NCBI GenBank assembly: GCA_003864495.1
Contig: ML133454.1
Location: forward strand, 2,647,233-2,711,232
DNA: 64,000 bases
Source of the DNA: Nemopilema nomurai
Taxonomy: Eukaryota > Cnidaria > Scyphozoa > Rhizostomeae > Rhizostomatidae
Direction of reading: 5' to 3'
Positions 22,879-35,800 of this stretch are shown here, piece after piece. Position 1 is the stretch's first letter. Each line of letters opens with the position of its first letter. Both the position numbers and the translations under genes were made by a program. Under the pieces are notes generated by a model. The model was not told the DNA's origin. It did no database searches and saw nothing but the letters and a program-made list of their open reading frames with translations.

Positions 22879-23130
22879 AATTTTTATTCGATACGTTTAA
22901 CAAATTTTATTATTTAAGCTAATAATTTGGCATCGCCTTTGTGATTATGGTTCTTATAGACGACAGGGGGGGCTCTCATCTCGTTAGTTTACCTACTTTG
23001 AGAGCTCCTCCTTAAGAATTCTACTACACCTAGTTGCATTGCGTTGTTGTTTTATTTTTAAAAGTTATCATCATCAGTATTTTGTTAACAATTATTATTG
23101 TAGTAGAATTTTAATAATAAATAAATCAAA
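21010..23130 (+). mobile_element. 5'-truncated non-LTR retrotransposon (jockey/CR1-like clade)
   Basis: The element holds a reverse-transcriptase frame without the upstream apurinic endonuclease domain, then a 3' UTR of about 250 bp ending in an AATAATAAATAAAT-type tail near 23,120. The 3' UTR has a small inverted repeat around GGCTCTC and GAGAGCTCC (22,970-23,010). It splits sequence that is continuous in unit A near 8,435, so it inserted after the duplication or was lost from unit A. Edges are approximate, because the flanks at 23,130-23,285 do not align with unit A. Confidence 0.88.
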
Positions 23131-24580
23131 TTACAAACTTATCCAATGTCAGTAGTCCTAGAGACCACTATAGGCACTGCCTTCTTGGAGCTTCTTGAAA
23201 CACCCCTCCTTCTATATGTTGTGACATCGCCTTTTCTAATCGTGACTATCAAACTTTTGAATGCTATTGATTTCATGCATTAAAAACTTTCTTTTTGCTT
23301 TTTGAAAATCTTCTCCTTGGTCTCAAAAATCTTCTCTTTTGTCTTCAAAGTCGTCCCCTTTTTTGGAAAATCTTCTTCTTCGTCTTAACAATTTTCTCCT
23401 TTTCTTGAAAACCTTCCCCTTTGTCTTAAAAATTTTCTCCTTGATCTTAAACATCTTCTCCTTTCTCTTAACAATTCACTTGCATCTAGCATAACAGTCA
23501 TTCACAATGTTCCAGTCTGTTTGTAGAGCACACCTGTCGTAGTGTTTCACTGTTGATCGTAACTCTGGGCAACTTGCTTATCCACCAGTAATTTGATGTT
23601 GGTGTATCGATGAACTGTATTTTCGCATGAAAGTAGAAAGAACTAGCTAAATTCTCATTATATCCAAAAGTTATTGTCCATTTCACCCGTCTGAGTTGCA
23701 CGAATATTGCTGCAAAGAAATCCTTACATTTCCCAATCAGTCAACAAGTCATTCTTCATTTGCTTTCAACTGTCGATACGCAAGTGCTTAAATTTGATGC
23801 GGACTGAATAAGAACAAAGTCGACTATTTACAACAAAAATGCAAACTTTCACACAGAAATAGGTTTAAAGGTCAAAACAGAAGAAGGTAAAAAGCATGTC
23901 TATAGAAAATAGATGATCACATTCCTTTTAAAGGCTGATATTTGATTTAAATTTCTCAATTCACTGTGGATTTGAGAAAAGACATGACGCTCTTATTCTG
24001 TATGAATGCAGCAACCAATTGCCTTTTCACAGCATATTCAGACAATTTATTGCTTCACTTTAAATTTTACTTGTCACATAGTTTGGAAGATTTTTGCACT
24101 TGCTTTGACGCAAACAAAACATTTTATTGAAGATAAGTCAAAATTAAGCAAGTATAAGTACTTTGCAATCGGCGATTGACTTTGTCTTGAGTCACACAGA
24201 TTTGGGAAGACGAAAATGTTGTTCAGGGATTTTATGCATCTCAAGTCGAAAAGACCTTGCGGCTCTTGCAGACTGAGAAAGTGTTTGCAATCAATCTTTA
24301 TCCAGGACTACAAGGTCTTGGGTTTTTCCAATGTTTTTAAATGTTTTTACAATTTCAAAACCATTCTGAGCATTATTTCAAGCTGCTAGCTTGAAAAATC
24401 AGTGAGCCACTGTAGAGCATGAAATTTTGAATTGTGTAGCAGAACCTTGTTTGAAACAGATAAAAAACGGTGTTCATTAAGTACTGCGTTTGAGCGAAAG
24501 CAAATTTGAGGGTGAAAGCGTCATTTATGTCAGAAGTAGCTTTCGTCATGCACGCAATTTTAATGAGAAGTAAGCCACCC
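23131..24580. other. 3' flank of unit B after the LINE
   Basis: The first 150 bases have no counterpart in unit A. From about 23,290 the sequence follows 8,440-9,640 and includes the 21-bp CT-rich repeat (23,283-23,472). No coding signal. Confidence 0.6.
23283..23472. repeat. 21-bp CT-rich tandem repeat, unit B
   Basis: Degenerate units related to CTTCTCCTTGGTCTCAAAAAT. Counterpart of 8,437-8,606, with different unit number and order. Confidence 0.8.
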
Positions 24581-25587
24581 TTTTTAAAAAAAATTAAACT
24601 CGAAACATCGAGTGCAATGTCGATAGAGTGCTGAAGATTTCAAGCAGCTGGCATTTTAATTTTCCAATTTATTAGATATCCATATATTTATTAAATATCC
24701 AGCTAGCATGTCCAGATCTCACTAATTGCTGACAATTAATTCTCCCAACTGAAATCAATAAATTCATATCTTTTGAGTTTGGATGTGATTAGTACTTTGT
24801 TTCATAATCTTTTTGCCACCCGAGTTAAATTAACATGTGGTCGTTTCTTACTTTTAAGAAAAATAGAACCCATTGAACATTACAAAGATCGCTTCAATGG
24901 ACAAATAATTGTAGTTGATTGGATGGTTAAGAGATTGTGCAAATTGATTAAGGCCATACTACACTCATTCTGTAACATTATCCTTTATGTTAATCGCGAG
25001 CCTGACGTGCGGGATCTTGTGGCAATGGAATGAATAATCGGTTTCCTTTCAATCTAAAAATTTCCAATCCGCTAGATTTTTAAGATGCCTATCATTCTTG
25101 CACTTCTTTCTTACAAACAGTCTTGCAAATTAAACAAATATGGAGATGCAAGAGGTTTGATGACAAGGCTTGATCTGAAAGCAACAGTGCAATCAATCTC
25201 TCGAGGACGAAATTCTTTGCAAGTTGCTTGGTCAACTGCTCGGTATTCAAAGTGCAAATGATTCACGAATGCGGTATGTTGTCATTTGAAAAGTATTCTG
25301 GGTCTGTAGAATACGATTAAGAAGACTGCTGAACATGGAATCAGGTCGTCTGCTCAATTTCAACCATACAACAATCCAGTCCGGTAAATACTACATAGGT
25401 GTCCTTAACAATTGGTTAGAAATCCGCGCTTTATTCTAAACAATTGAAACCACGGAAGGTGATTTTGTCTCGCAAAAATCGAATGCTCAAAATGGCGTAG
25501 GAGTTTGTTTAGGAGCTGCGATTGTTGGTTTGCTCCTCTTTGGAAAGCACTGGACTGAAAAGTAGAGTTTATTAAACAGCCACAAGC
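24581..25587 (+). other. Intergenic region upstream of par-6
   Basis: No coding exon is supported. An 86-codon frame at 24,773-25,033 shows no recognisable domain. The par-6 promoter and 5' UTR should lie in the last few hundred bases, but no clear TATA box or initiator could be assigned. Confidence 0.45.
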
Positions 25588-28500
25588 ATGTCGAACCGAA
25601 AGAAGACATTTACGCAGTCGGATTTGTCGATTATCGAAGTGAAATCCAAGGTATTTCAGGGCCGCGCCGAGGCCTAAAATTTTATCGTTAAGTTACACAC
25701 CTCAGTGAGTGTAATTTTTGTACGATATCAAGTCGGTTCTAGGGCGTGTACATTATTCTTATGAATTTTTCACAAATCTGCAATATACTGATGCAGTTTT
25801 GGCAATTGTTCGGCATTAATAGCAAGTCCAGCTCTTCGGGTCTCTCCTGTGTTTGTCAAGTGATTTACTATAACATTGTCTATTTCCATATCGTCTAAGT
25901 TCGCCTATACTTCCTACATTTGATACCGCCTCAAAATGCCCTTTCAAGCATTATTCAAAGAAGAAAGGAAATAATTCCCAAAAATGATGTTATCCATTGT
26001 GTATAATGCTCCGTCAACATTCTTTATCCATCCAAGTTTGACAGTATTGGACCAAGCTGTTTTCAATGTCACTCTCGGCCCCTAATAGTCTGGATATCAA
26101 TGTTTTCTTTATTCTCCTTCTACTTTTAATTATTCTTTTTTCATCATAGTTCGAAGCTGAATTCAGGCGATTTGCAGTCAAACGAGGAAAAATTACATCA
26201 TATGCGGAATTCTTTGAGCTAGTTCAAACTGTTCATCGTCTATATGAAATCCCGTTTACCATTTGGTATAAGGAACCCCTACATGGCGATGTTTTGCCGA
26301 TAAATAATAACGAAAACTGTCTTCATGCATTAAATAGTGCCCAACCAATGCTCAGATTATTTTTGCAAAGAGCAGGTATGTTTTGTCTTTTTTCATAATT
26401 GCAATTACAGGCAGTCATGTATTGACCGACTAACGAAAATTCTTATTTTTTGAAACGATTAATATGTTGTTTATAAGAGGCATCAAGTGTTCATAGCTCG
26501 AAATGAACTATCTGTCTTGATCTGTGTATTATGAATCATTACCACAGCTCTAAATTAACTGGGTACAGGAGAAGGCACAGGAAATCTCCTATTGCTTTGA
26601 AGATGGTTTATCCTCTAGCCTGTATTATTTGTAAAGTCCACCTTTAAGTCCCAAAAGAATTTTAACAACAGCCCTGGTTTGAATATTTCATTATGATGGC
26701 TTCTACTTCAGAAGTTGTCAAGTGATTCAATTGTTTCAGACAAAGGGAGGTATTTAAAGCCATACCTGAATAAACAACAGTTCATTCTTTTCTATTCATT
26801 GAAGTGTCTGTTCAAGTTTGGCTCTAATAAAGGAAAACAACAGACCAGTAAATAGGAAAATGGCCATGTTTACTCAGGCTATTCCTGTAGGAACAAAGAA
26901 TGGCTTTCCAGAACGTGATTTTTCTTGCTTAAGGATTTGATAGCTATATATTTATAAAAAAAAATTAACCAATTTGAAGAAAGAACCATTTCTAGCTACT
27001 TTTTTTCAGATTAAATTAAATGTTAGGTTTCCTAATAAATCAAGAAACTGTTTAAACCCTTTTTTACATTCTATTTCAAGTTAGGAAAGAAATTTAAGCT
27101 TACCATAGTTTCTAAAACCAGAAGGACATCTATTGAAGTCTGTTATTAACTTCTTTGAAAAATACTGCAAGCATAAAATTTTTTGTAAATACAGTTTTGC
27201 TTTTTACCATTAGTAGGTAAACGGGTCATTTCTCTATTGAAAAGAGATGCTGTGCTGATAAGAATTTTTCTGGAACTATCATTGGTTTCTCATGAGAACA
27301 GCATGAACTATAAGCATCAAAAAAACTGAATCTGCTAATTCAAAATATTTTTATTAAAGTTTTTTTTCTATCTTTCATTTTTTTCTTCTATGATGAGCAG
27401 ATCTGAGTTACTGCCAAATTCACTGCTCGAATATATTTCAAACACAAAGGTTATATATCCTATTTCTATTAATATAAAGAAGGAATGTTTCTTGTTCAAT
27501 ATGCTAGATATGAATGTCTGCAATGTAGAGGTCATGTCAGTTATTTAAAGAGTGTACTCAATCCCATGGCTACAAATGGAGTTTGTGATATGGAGTTCCA
27601 GTACTTTGTCATTCATCTGTAAATTTGTGTCCTGGTTACCTTAGGAACCCAAATTTTACAAAAAGCTCTGAAAGATATCATTGTATGATGGCAAACAGAG
27701 AAGTAATGTTGGCCAAACTAATTGATGTATGATTGCAAATCCTAAGTCATTCCCCAATTTTGAACATGGTGTTGATTTTTTCTGTTAAATTTAATTCAGA
27801 ATCAAATGGCCAATGGTCATTCAGAATCAATTTTTTGCTAAGAAATAATCAAAGATTTTGCTAGCCAAAATGGAGTTTGAAGCACAGTTTTCTTAATGTT
27901 TTTGGTATTGTTTCATTTTTTTTCTATAAGAGCATGATTAGAGGTTATTGTTTTGTTAGTTATCTAATTAATAGAATTTAGGGTGTCATAGTTAGCAATT
28001 TGCTGAAAGTCACAACTCTATTATGCTAGAAATTATATCTTATTTGTTTGAAGCCAAAGCTTGAGGCATACAAAAATGGCTGATATTTCAATGATATTTA
28101 GAGCTTATTTTGTTTGAAACTGACCATTTTAAAGCATCTCCTTTGCTTCAAGATATTTTCTTATAATTACCCTTGATAATAAACTCAGGCCATGAAATTA
28201 CTGTTATGATTTGATAGCTTGCCTTATGCTCCAAGAAGAAAAAAAAACATGTTGAAACATTTTGCCAATACAAAACATAGCACGTTTGAAGTGATATTTT
28301 GCAATTGATGTGAAATGTGTCGTTTTTTTGTACGGTTTGTAAAACATCTTTGTTGCATGGAAGTGACTGCAACTTACAACTTCATTGTGGTTAGTTGATA
28401 AGTCTTTCTTTTTGTTTTATTATAAGAAAGGTTGGACCAATGCTTTCTTACGTTTATCCATATCCGGAATCCCTTGGCGTCATTTCCCTAACGTCTGTAG

Positions 28501-29987
28501 CACCAGTTTCCCCTTTCAATCTACTAAAGTGGGTCAATAATGCTTTATTAGACTATTCAAGGTTACTACGGTTTGGTAAAAATGTAGCAAGACCCGTTCA
28601 TCATCACACTTTGCTTGCTTTTCTCCAGAGTTTCGTTGCAATTTGACAGCGGTATTTAGTGAGGGATTATAAGAGTTTTAATGACTAAAAGATTCATCAA
28701 GTCAGGTAGCATTTCGTCAATACACGATTTGAGATTATGCGTGGCGGAACAATACTGGTTGGTTGGACGTGCTGCCACAAAACTTCTGTTTATTCGAAAC
28801 GAAAGCAAAGACTAGGTGGTTGCTAGCAGGATTTTAACCAACGGAACGAATGGGCGCCAAGATGAATAGATACGAATTTCCCTAATGGGTCCTAAGAGGG
28901 CATTTTTGCACGCCCGCGGGGTTTCTTTGAGCTGTTGCAAATTTTTTTCTTTGCGCATCTTCGATAGGTGTCTAAAATTCCAGCTTTAAATTTGCGCAGG
29001 AGCCAGAGTCTCTTAATGTCCTCTCGATTTTTCGATTATTTTTTTGTTTATTTAATTTTAAAATCGTTTTTAATATTACGTATATTATTAGTGCAAGGAC
29101 GTAGTCATGGCTTATTGCTCTTCTTGGCCGTTCTTGTATTATAGTGAAGTAGTTTCGGTTCTGCAGTTTTAGGTAATTTCGTTGCAACTTTTTGTTTCCA
29201 ATAATGTTAATCAAAAACATTCCAGTTCACACAGAACTGCACTGAGAAACTTGTTAATTTGCTATGTTTTGTTTGCTTAGGTGACGCTGAAGGCTTTATG
29301 AATGGCACGTTGCCGCGGGAGTCGAAGCGAAAGAGCGTCTTTAGCACATTTGGGGTGGGCACCCTCACTACGACTGCCGCGCCCCCAGCTAACATGGCCA
29401 AGCTTACCATTGGTGTACCGCAGGATTTCCGCCGCGTTTCCGCCATCATCGATGTCGATATTCTACCCGAAACTGTCCGGCGTGTCCGGTTGTGCAAGCA
29501 CAATTCGGACAAACCCTTGGGATTCTATATCCGGGACGGCACCAGCATACGGGTCACTTCGATTGGTATCGAGAAAGTTCCTGGCATTTTCATATCTCGC
29601 CTCGTTCCTGGAGGTTTGGCCGACAGTACTGGACTTTTGTCAGTCAATGACGAGGTTTTGGAGGTGAACGGGATCGAGGTCGCCAACAAGAGCCTCGATC
29701 AGGTGACAGATATGATGGTGGCGAATAGTCACAACTTGATTGTTACCGTCAAGCCAGTGAACGAGATACCGACGAAATCGAGCAGCTTGAAGGCACAGCC
29801 CAACAACGGCGTGTCAAGGCGCGTGACGACGACCAACTCAATGCCACCGAACATAAAGCCATCTTCCAACGGAAGGTATGCTCCTTCGTCACAGCAAAGT
29901 GGCATCGTCGAACACACTAGCGAGGCATTGCCGGACAGTGATGACGAAGAACAGGTTGTCATTTCTGATGGAGTTGTTCACGTCTGA
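25588..29987 (+). CDS. PARD6: Partitioning-defective 6 (Par-6) cell-polarity scaffold
   Basis: Three coding exons: 25588-25650, 26150-26375, 29281-29987 (phases 0 and 1), giving 331 residues. Vertebrate Par-6 proteins are about 345-376. An N-terminal PB1 domain (about 15-96) has Lys19 in the basic EVKSKF stretch that binds the OPCA motif of atypical PKC. A semi-CRIB ([17 protein letters not shown], about 140-156) is followed directly by a PDZ domain (about 163-250) with [24 protein letters not shown] and HNLIVTVKP. The CRIB-PDZ pair binds Cdc42-GTP and Crumbs/Pals-type ligands. The protein works at the apical cortex with aPKC and Par-3. The C-terminal 80 residues are Ser/Pro-rich and low in conservation. 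The ATG at 25,588 was chosen because it is the first in frame and gives the family's usual spacing to the PB1. The last exon carries CRIB, PDZ and tail without introns. Confidence 0.97.
26376..29280 (+). other. Intron 2 of par-6 (2.9 kb)
   Basis: AT-rich intron between the PB1 exon and the CRIB-PDZ exon. No coding exon, RNA gene or clear mobile element was recognised in it. Open frames of 74-83 codons near 28,150-28,650 show no domain features. Confidence 0.6.
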
Positions 29988-32875
29988 AGTGCGTCAGCCT
30001 TGACTACCAGTGTTTAGGCCTCTTGTTCACGCCGTAGCCCTGCGGAGCATCCACTGCCAGGCGCACATGTTGGTCGCCATAGCCACACGGGTTGCTGTAA
30101 CTGCCTCTTAATTCGGTTTCACTCATCAGCTTATGTAAGATTTTTGTAGGTTTTGTAAAATATCATGTGTTTTTAGGTTCTAGTTTTGCCCACTGAAAGG
30201 TTGCTAAATTTCAAGATCTGTTTTTAAATAAGATAACATTCGAGTTCATGTACGTATTCAAGTATCAGCATCTGGGTGTATATTTAAAACTGATACTTCT
30301 CTGGTCTATTGCAAAAGCAGTTCGTTCAATAAGTCTTGATTTGGACAACCGACAGCTTAAAAGGCTCGTCCTGTTCCTTCTTAGAGGGATGTTAGTCACA
30401 TTAGACCGGCGATTCGAACAGTGTTTACCAAAGGCTACTGAAGACAGTCTAGAGCCTCTTTTATCAGCATTAGCTTTGATCTGTATACAGTAACTGTTTA
30501 CAGGCATTTCAGTTCTTTTCCAGTTTCAAATGAAAATTATTTTTTTTGATAAATTTGCTTTGATTTATACGACTAAAATTTCATACGACCTAACCCACGG
30601 CCGTTAAAGAGTAATAAGATATTAACTATTATCGGTGGGGCTGTTCCGGGGAATTTCGCCGTAGATAATAATCGTTTCCAGTCAGGGGTGTTAGCAGTTT
30701 TCGTTTTTACTAATCTTTCTATCACTGAACCTGGATGTATTCGAAAACTCGCCGGAATGTACAAATATTTCAAACAAGATGTGCACAAAATTTTTGCCAT
30801 GTGAAGTTTTTAATACCGTTTCTATAATTAATGTCGGTGTAACTTTTGGAACAGTTAAGTACGAAATATATAGACAGAAATCATTTATGGAAGATTAAGT
30901 CATTTGTGGTAATGAAGAGTTTGATGGTGTAGTTGTATTAGTTTAGGAGTTTAGCCGAAACACTTGCAATAAGGTAAGAACAGGAAAATTGCGCTTTTAG
31001 ACTTATCAGCCGCTCCTTGACCTATTAGATCTTTACGATGTTTATAATCTCTAATTTAACGCATGTCCTTTGTCTATTTGGTAGCGAACTCTCGTATTGC
31101 TGTTTATTTACTAAGTAATAAGAAAAGTTGAGGGGGTTTAGTTGGGTTTAATAGGATTAAGCTTTTTGACAAAGGTCTACAAATTCTCGTCTGTCGCCAA
31201 TGTTACTCATTTGAAAAGTGCACCCCAAATGAATCGCTTCATCGCACCGCATTTTTTTGCCAAAATAGTCTGCTTTGACTCCTTGCACGAATATGTATAT
31301 AATCAAATGCAACTGATAAACATTATTTTTATCATTATTTCTATTAAAGTACCGATTTTCAGGATTTCCACTATTTGCAACCATTTTGATTCGCAAGACC
31401 GACAAATTGTTTGTGTATCCCGATGATATATTTCCCCGTACTTTCCATATTCCTATTTTTCAGACATAGTTTTAATGGGTTAATTTGCACTTTAAGGAGC
31501 AGTTGTCTCAATTTGATTGTTACTAAACTTTTGTAAAGAATCATACCAAAAGTTTTTAGTAATAGTTATGTTCATATGTTATACGCAGCAAACTGTGGTG
31601 TCGCTATGGGAAACCACTCTGGTGTATCAGATACGTAAATGTGAAATGCTTTAAAACTGATGTAAGTTATGTATTTTGGATAAGAAAATTTGGGATTTCA
31701 GTAGGATGCTCTCGATTTTTACGTGTCGACACCTTGTCCTGCTTTACTATAGACTTGGAAGAAGGAGAAAGGGAGAGAGACTTGTGATACTTGGTAAGCT
31801 CATACAGGAGTGACCGAGCCACGCTTCGGGTTAAAAATGACGGGCAAGAGTCACACAATAATGGGTATTCATTCTTGTTGCTGACATTAAAGAAGGAATG
31901 AGAGCGGAAAGCGCCAGAAATAAAATGCTGGTGGGGGCTGTAATGTCACAGTGCCGACAGTTAGTGAACGGGAAAGTTTTTACGCACTATTCTTCCCTAA
32001 AAACACCAACAGAAAAGCAAATAATCAAGCTTGGATCTGAACAACATACTACATGAATTATACAAGCGAAATTCTACAGTTAGGAAATTTGCATTTAAAG
32101 TTGTCTTTGACTGTATTCAAAGACCTCTCGCAGGGAGCAGTTGACACGCATGCAATAGTCAATAGTCTGTTCAACTCGAATAAAAGGAACACGTAATCGC
32201 TCAGTCAAGATGAAAATTCCAAAAAGGCCTTTAGGCTTCTCTTTTATCGGTTTCCTTGTCAGCATTCTCTTCATTTTTAGGACCAAATCGCCCAAATTGC
32301 ATCTGTACATGTCTACAAAATGTTGCAAAAATAATGACAACTTTGGAATTAACGCAGATATTCCTTTCATAATTTCTTTATTTTCAGCACTAATTTGGCT
32401 TGCCACAAGCTTGGTGGCCGGAGGGGGTGGTCATTTGCCACTGGTCCTAGTAAAATGAGCGCATCTCTAAACCATCTTGTGTCTTGTTTACTTTCCTGTG
32501 AAAGACATTTTCTGGTACAAAACAGATCCACACAGAGAATTTCCTAGTTTCCATACTTTCAGGTGATTGGGGTTGCCTCCTTTTCACTCCCCCCTCCCCT
32601 CTTGGGGTTATTAGAAAATGTTTTGGGCACAAAGAGTGAAGCAACGACTTTCGAAGGTATAATTTTCAACACCCCCTCCTCCCTCACGATCGTAGGTCAA
32701 ATTCCAGCATCTTTGTTCAAAATTACATGAAGTACCTTGATTATGCGGATGCGGAGGCATCGTTAGTAGCCCAAATGGAATTTGTGTCGCTGCAAAAGTA
32801 TTGCACCTACTGTGCATTGAAAGGAACATGTTAATAGAGTAGAAGGAAAACGAGATTGATTCTGCTTAACTGAAA
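29988..32875. other. Intergenic region between par-6 and the phosphatase gene
   Basis: The first part is the par-6 3' UTR; no canonical AATAAA was found close to the stop. The rest is AT-rich with scattered frames under 105 codons on both strands, none recognisable. Poly-C/poly-G patches occur near 32,415 and 32,585. The phosphatase promoter should lie near the right edge. Confidence 0.45.
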
Positions 32876-35800
32876 ATGTTCCTTGTCGAGGAGGTCCGTT
32901 TGCTTGACCGGAGTGCAAGATGGAATTACACATTTCAGGTGTGTCTCGGTTTCACTTCTTCCGACCAATTTTAACGTGTTCCGTTACCTATGAGGCCTAT
33001 TAATCACAGTCTGGTGTAAAAACATCTCATATAGAATTATTCGTTTCTCTGTCTTTAGATGACCGTTTGTATTGATACAAAACTCCATTTATCCACATAT
33101 AACTTTGTTAGGATTCTAGGCTCTATGTTGCCTCGTAATTTTTTCCAAACAGATGGGTCGTTCCTTTCATGTTTTAAGCTTCCCTTTACAAGAAAGATAA
33201 TAATGAAGTAAATAAGCTAAAGATTAATAATAATTTTTGTAAAGAGCTGACCAAATCCGTAAAGTTATATCACCACCCGACCATTGGGCACATGCCAAAC
33301 CCTTTTCTAGCTTGGTCTCTAGTGGTCATTTTTCTTTTGTTACCCGAATCATGTGAACCTGTTATTCTAGAGAATATTCCAAAATAATATCTAGAAGTAA
33401 ATGTATGACGCGACTTTTCTAACAAGCAAACAATGGACAAGCATCCAAGAAACCTCAAACCAATTTCATAAATTTTTTCGCAAACACATTTAGTAGTCAG
33501 GTGACCTAGAGTGTACTCTATGGTGAACATCCATAAACATGTTCTTGTAGAAAATTTAGAAGTTTTCTTATACAGCTTAATCAAAATTGGTTCTAAAATT
33601 TACAGAACTGTACAAATGTACACAAAGTTATGAATAATTAAGCAACAAATTTATATTCTTGTCAAGTATCAACCCTTGAATGTTGAGAATGATTTGGTGA
33701 GGAATGTTGCTTTGAGAACCATGCTAAGGAAATTCATCATCCTTACCTCGCTGAAATGTTTTCGGTATTGAACAAATAAAGACTGAAGAGTTTTTTGGAA
33801 AGTTTCAAATAATACTTGCAGGGAGGTTTTGAACACATATTAAGTAATTATCCATTATTTGCTTTGTATTATTTAAAGGTAGATTTCACTGAAAAGTATC
33901 TAATTTTTGAACAACCAGCTGCCTATCTAAACTGAACCTGTGAACTTTGAACTTTGAGTTTGCCTTAGGAACTCAGAAAGTTGAATAATGGAAATCAGAG
34001 AGGATAATTTGCAAGTTGGTTACAATTCATATGGAATCTCCTTGGCCCATTTCTGTAGTTCCCAATCACAACCTTATACAGCTTACATTAATCATGACAG
34101 TTGAGGCTTGCAAGTTCGTATTCTGAGGTCTATGCTATGTCAATAGATCTTAAAGTATATAATTCAGTATCTGAGTCTGCTTTGCTCGCTTGCTTACATT
34201 GTATGGGTAACGTGATTACTCAGTATGATAAATGAATCCCCTATATATAAAAAGTCTTCTCAATGTTTTTTATGATAATTTAAGTAATTATTTGTGAATT
34301 TCATAATTATTCCAGCAGCTGTTTATTGTTAAGTACACTGAAAATTAATCCAACTGTGCATCTGCCCCCCACTCCCCTCTCCCCCCATCTGTGCTAAAAA
34401 ATTTCGAAGACCCACCTAAGGTTTAGCTGCAAGTTGTTCTCAAAATTCTATATAAATGAAGAGTTTTTGGAATGATTTTTGATATTGGGAATAAGCTTGT
34501 TTTAGTTTTTTTATGTCATTGTCAATGAAAAATGTTTTGAAGGCTTGGGTCTTGCTGGGCTCAAGTACCACAGCCATTGACTTTGCCCCTGTTCTTATGA
34601 AAGTTACCCAAACCCCTTCAATCTTTTTCACAAAGCTAATTGTGTCATCAGCTCTTAATTCATGACTTCCTGACATTTCATAATGCTTTTATGTAGTCAA
34701 TATAGCATACAAAAGCAGGTTTCGTTTTTGATAGCTCTTGCAGTCAGCATTTAAATTATGAATAGCTTTTCATGTTCTAGTATTCTATTATGTCACTCTC
34801 ATCACTACTTCTTCAGTCATAAGGCAACATGGAGTAAAGCTTACATCCAGTAACTGAGTTGGATTTTTTAAGCATTACAATAAAGCTCTTCTCCTCTTCA
34901 CTTTTGTCAGAAGACAACAAAGAATGCTCAAACCTTAATTTTTCTTCAACCATCCTGATAGTTGTACATGTTATTCTTCATTCTTCTGTCTATTTGTGGT
35001 ACAAGCATGCATTTATTTAGTTTATATGCTGATCATACATCAATCATCTTCCTTCTTTGTTTTAGGTATTGAATTTGGAAACCCGAAAAATTGTTGAGAA
35101 CTTCACTTTAAAGGCAGCGAGGCAACCAGAGCACAGGAACCTTAATAGATATCGAGATGTCCTGCCATGTATGTTTATTCAGTATTCTTGATCAACTTTT
35201 GAGTGTACATTGAAACATTTGCAATTTATGAGCTTTAAGTTTTAACCTGTTCAGTCATCAACATATTTATAGCCAAAGCTTCTTGATCCATCATGTAGCA
35301 GCTCCTTTGCTTAAATGTAGAAACTACAGCATGGCACAAAGACAATATCGTTATTTGCTCTAATTTTTCAACTGCTAGCTTCCATTTCCATTTCATGGAT
35401 GGTTGGCATTCAGTATTACAGATCATGTAGTCTAGTTATTGACATGAAAGCTTTCACTTTTCAAGATGACCACTCAAGAGTTGAACTTGAAGGAGGAGAT
35501 ATAAACTACATCAATGGGAATATGGTTGAGGTTTGTTTGATTGAATTTTGGTCTTATTGAAACATGAATGTTTTTGTTCATTTCTTGTTTTCTCCAAAAA
35601 GTTCTCCACAAGCACCTCATGACTGAATCTTCTTCTGTTTAATGAAGATCAGGCTGAAAAGTTGGTCTAAGATTTATCTTTAACTGGCATTATTATTTAA
35701 GAAGTACAGGAAAAGAGTTGATCAAGTCAAAACAATTGTAGCTCCATTTACATCTGAGATTAATGAGACATAGTATCAAGTAGAAATTTACAGTAATTTT

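Larger units (their letters stand above)
12413..24580. repeat. Tandem segmental duplication, unit B
   Basis: This is the second copy of the unit that begins at base 1, in the same orientation. It holds the second astacin-type gene. It is longer than unit A over the shared part because a non-LTR retrotransposon (about 21,010-23,130) sits in its 3' flank. After the insertion, homology to 8,440-9,640 resumes at about 23,290 and ends near 24,580. The right edge lies about 1 kb before the Par-6 start codon. Confidence 0.92.

Noticed and set aside
32095..32458. Overlapping frames of 82 and 103 codons on opposite strands, the plus one with hydrophobic stretches
   Set aside because: No homology is recognised on either strand, and there are no splice partners or start context to choose between them.
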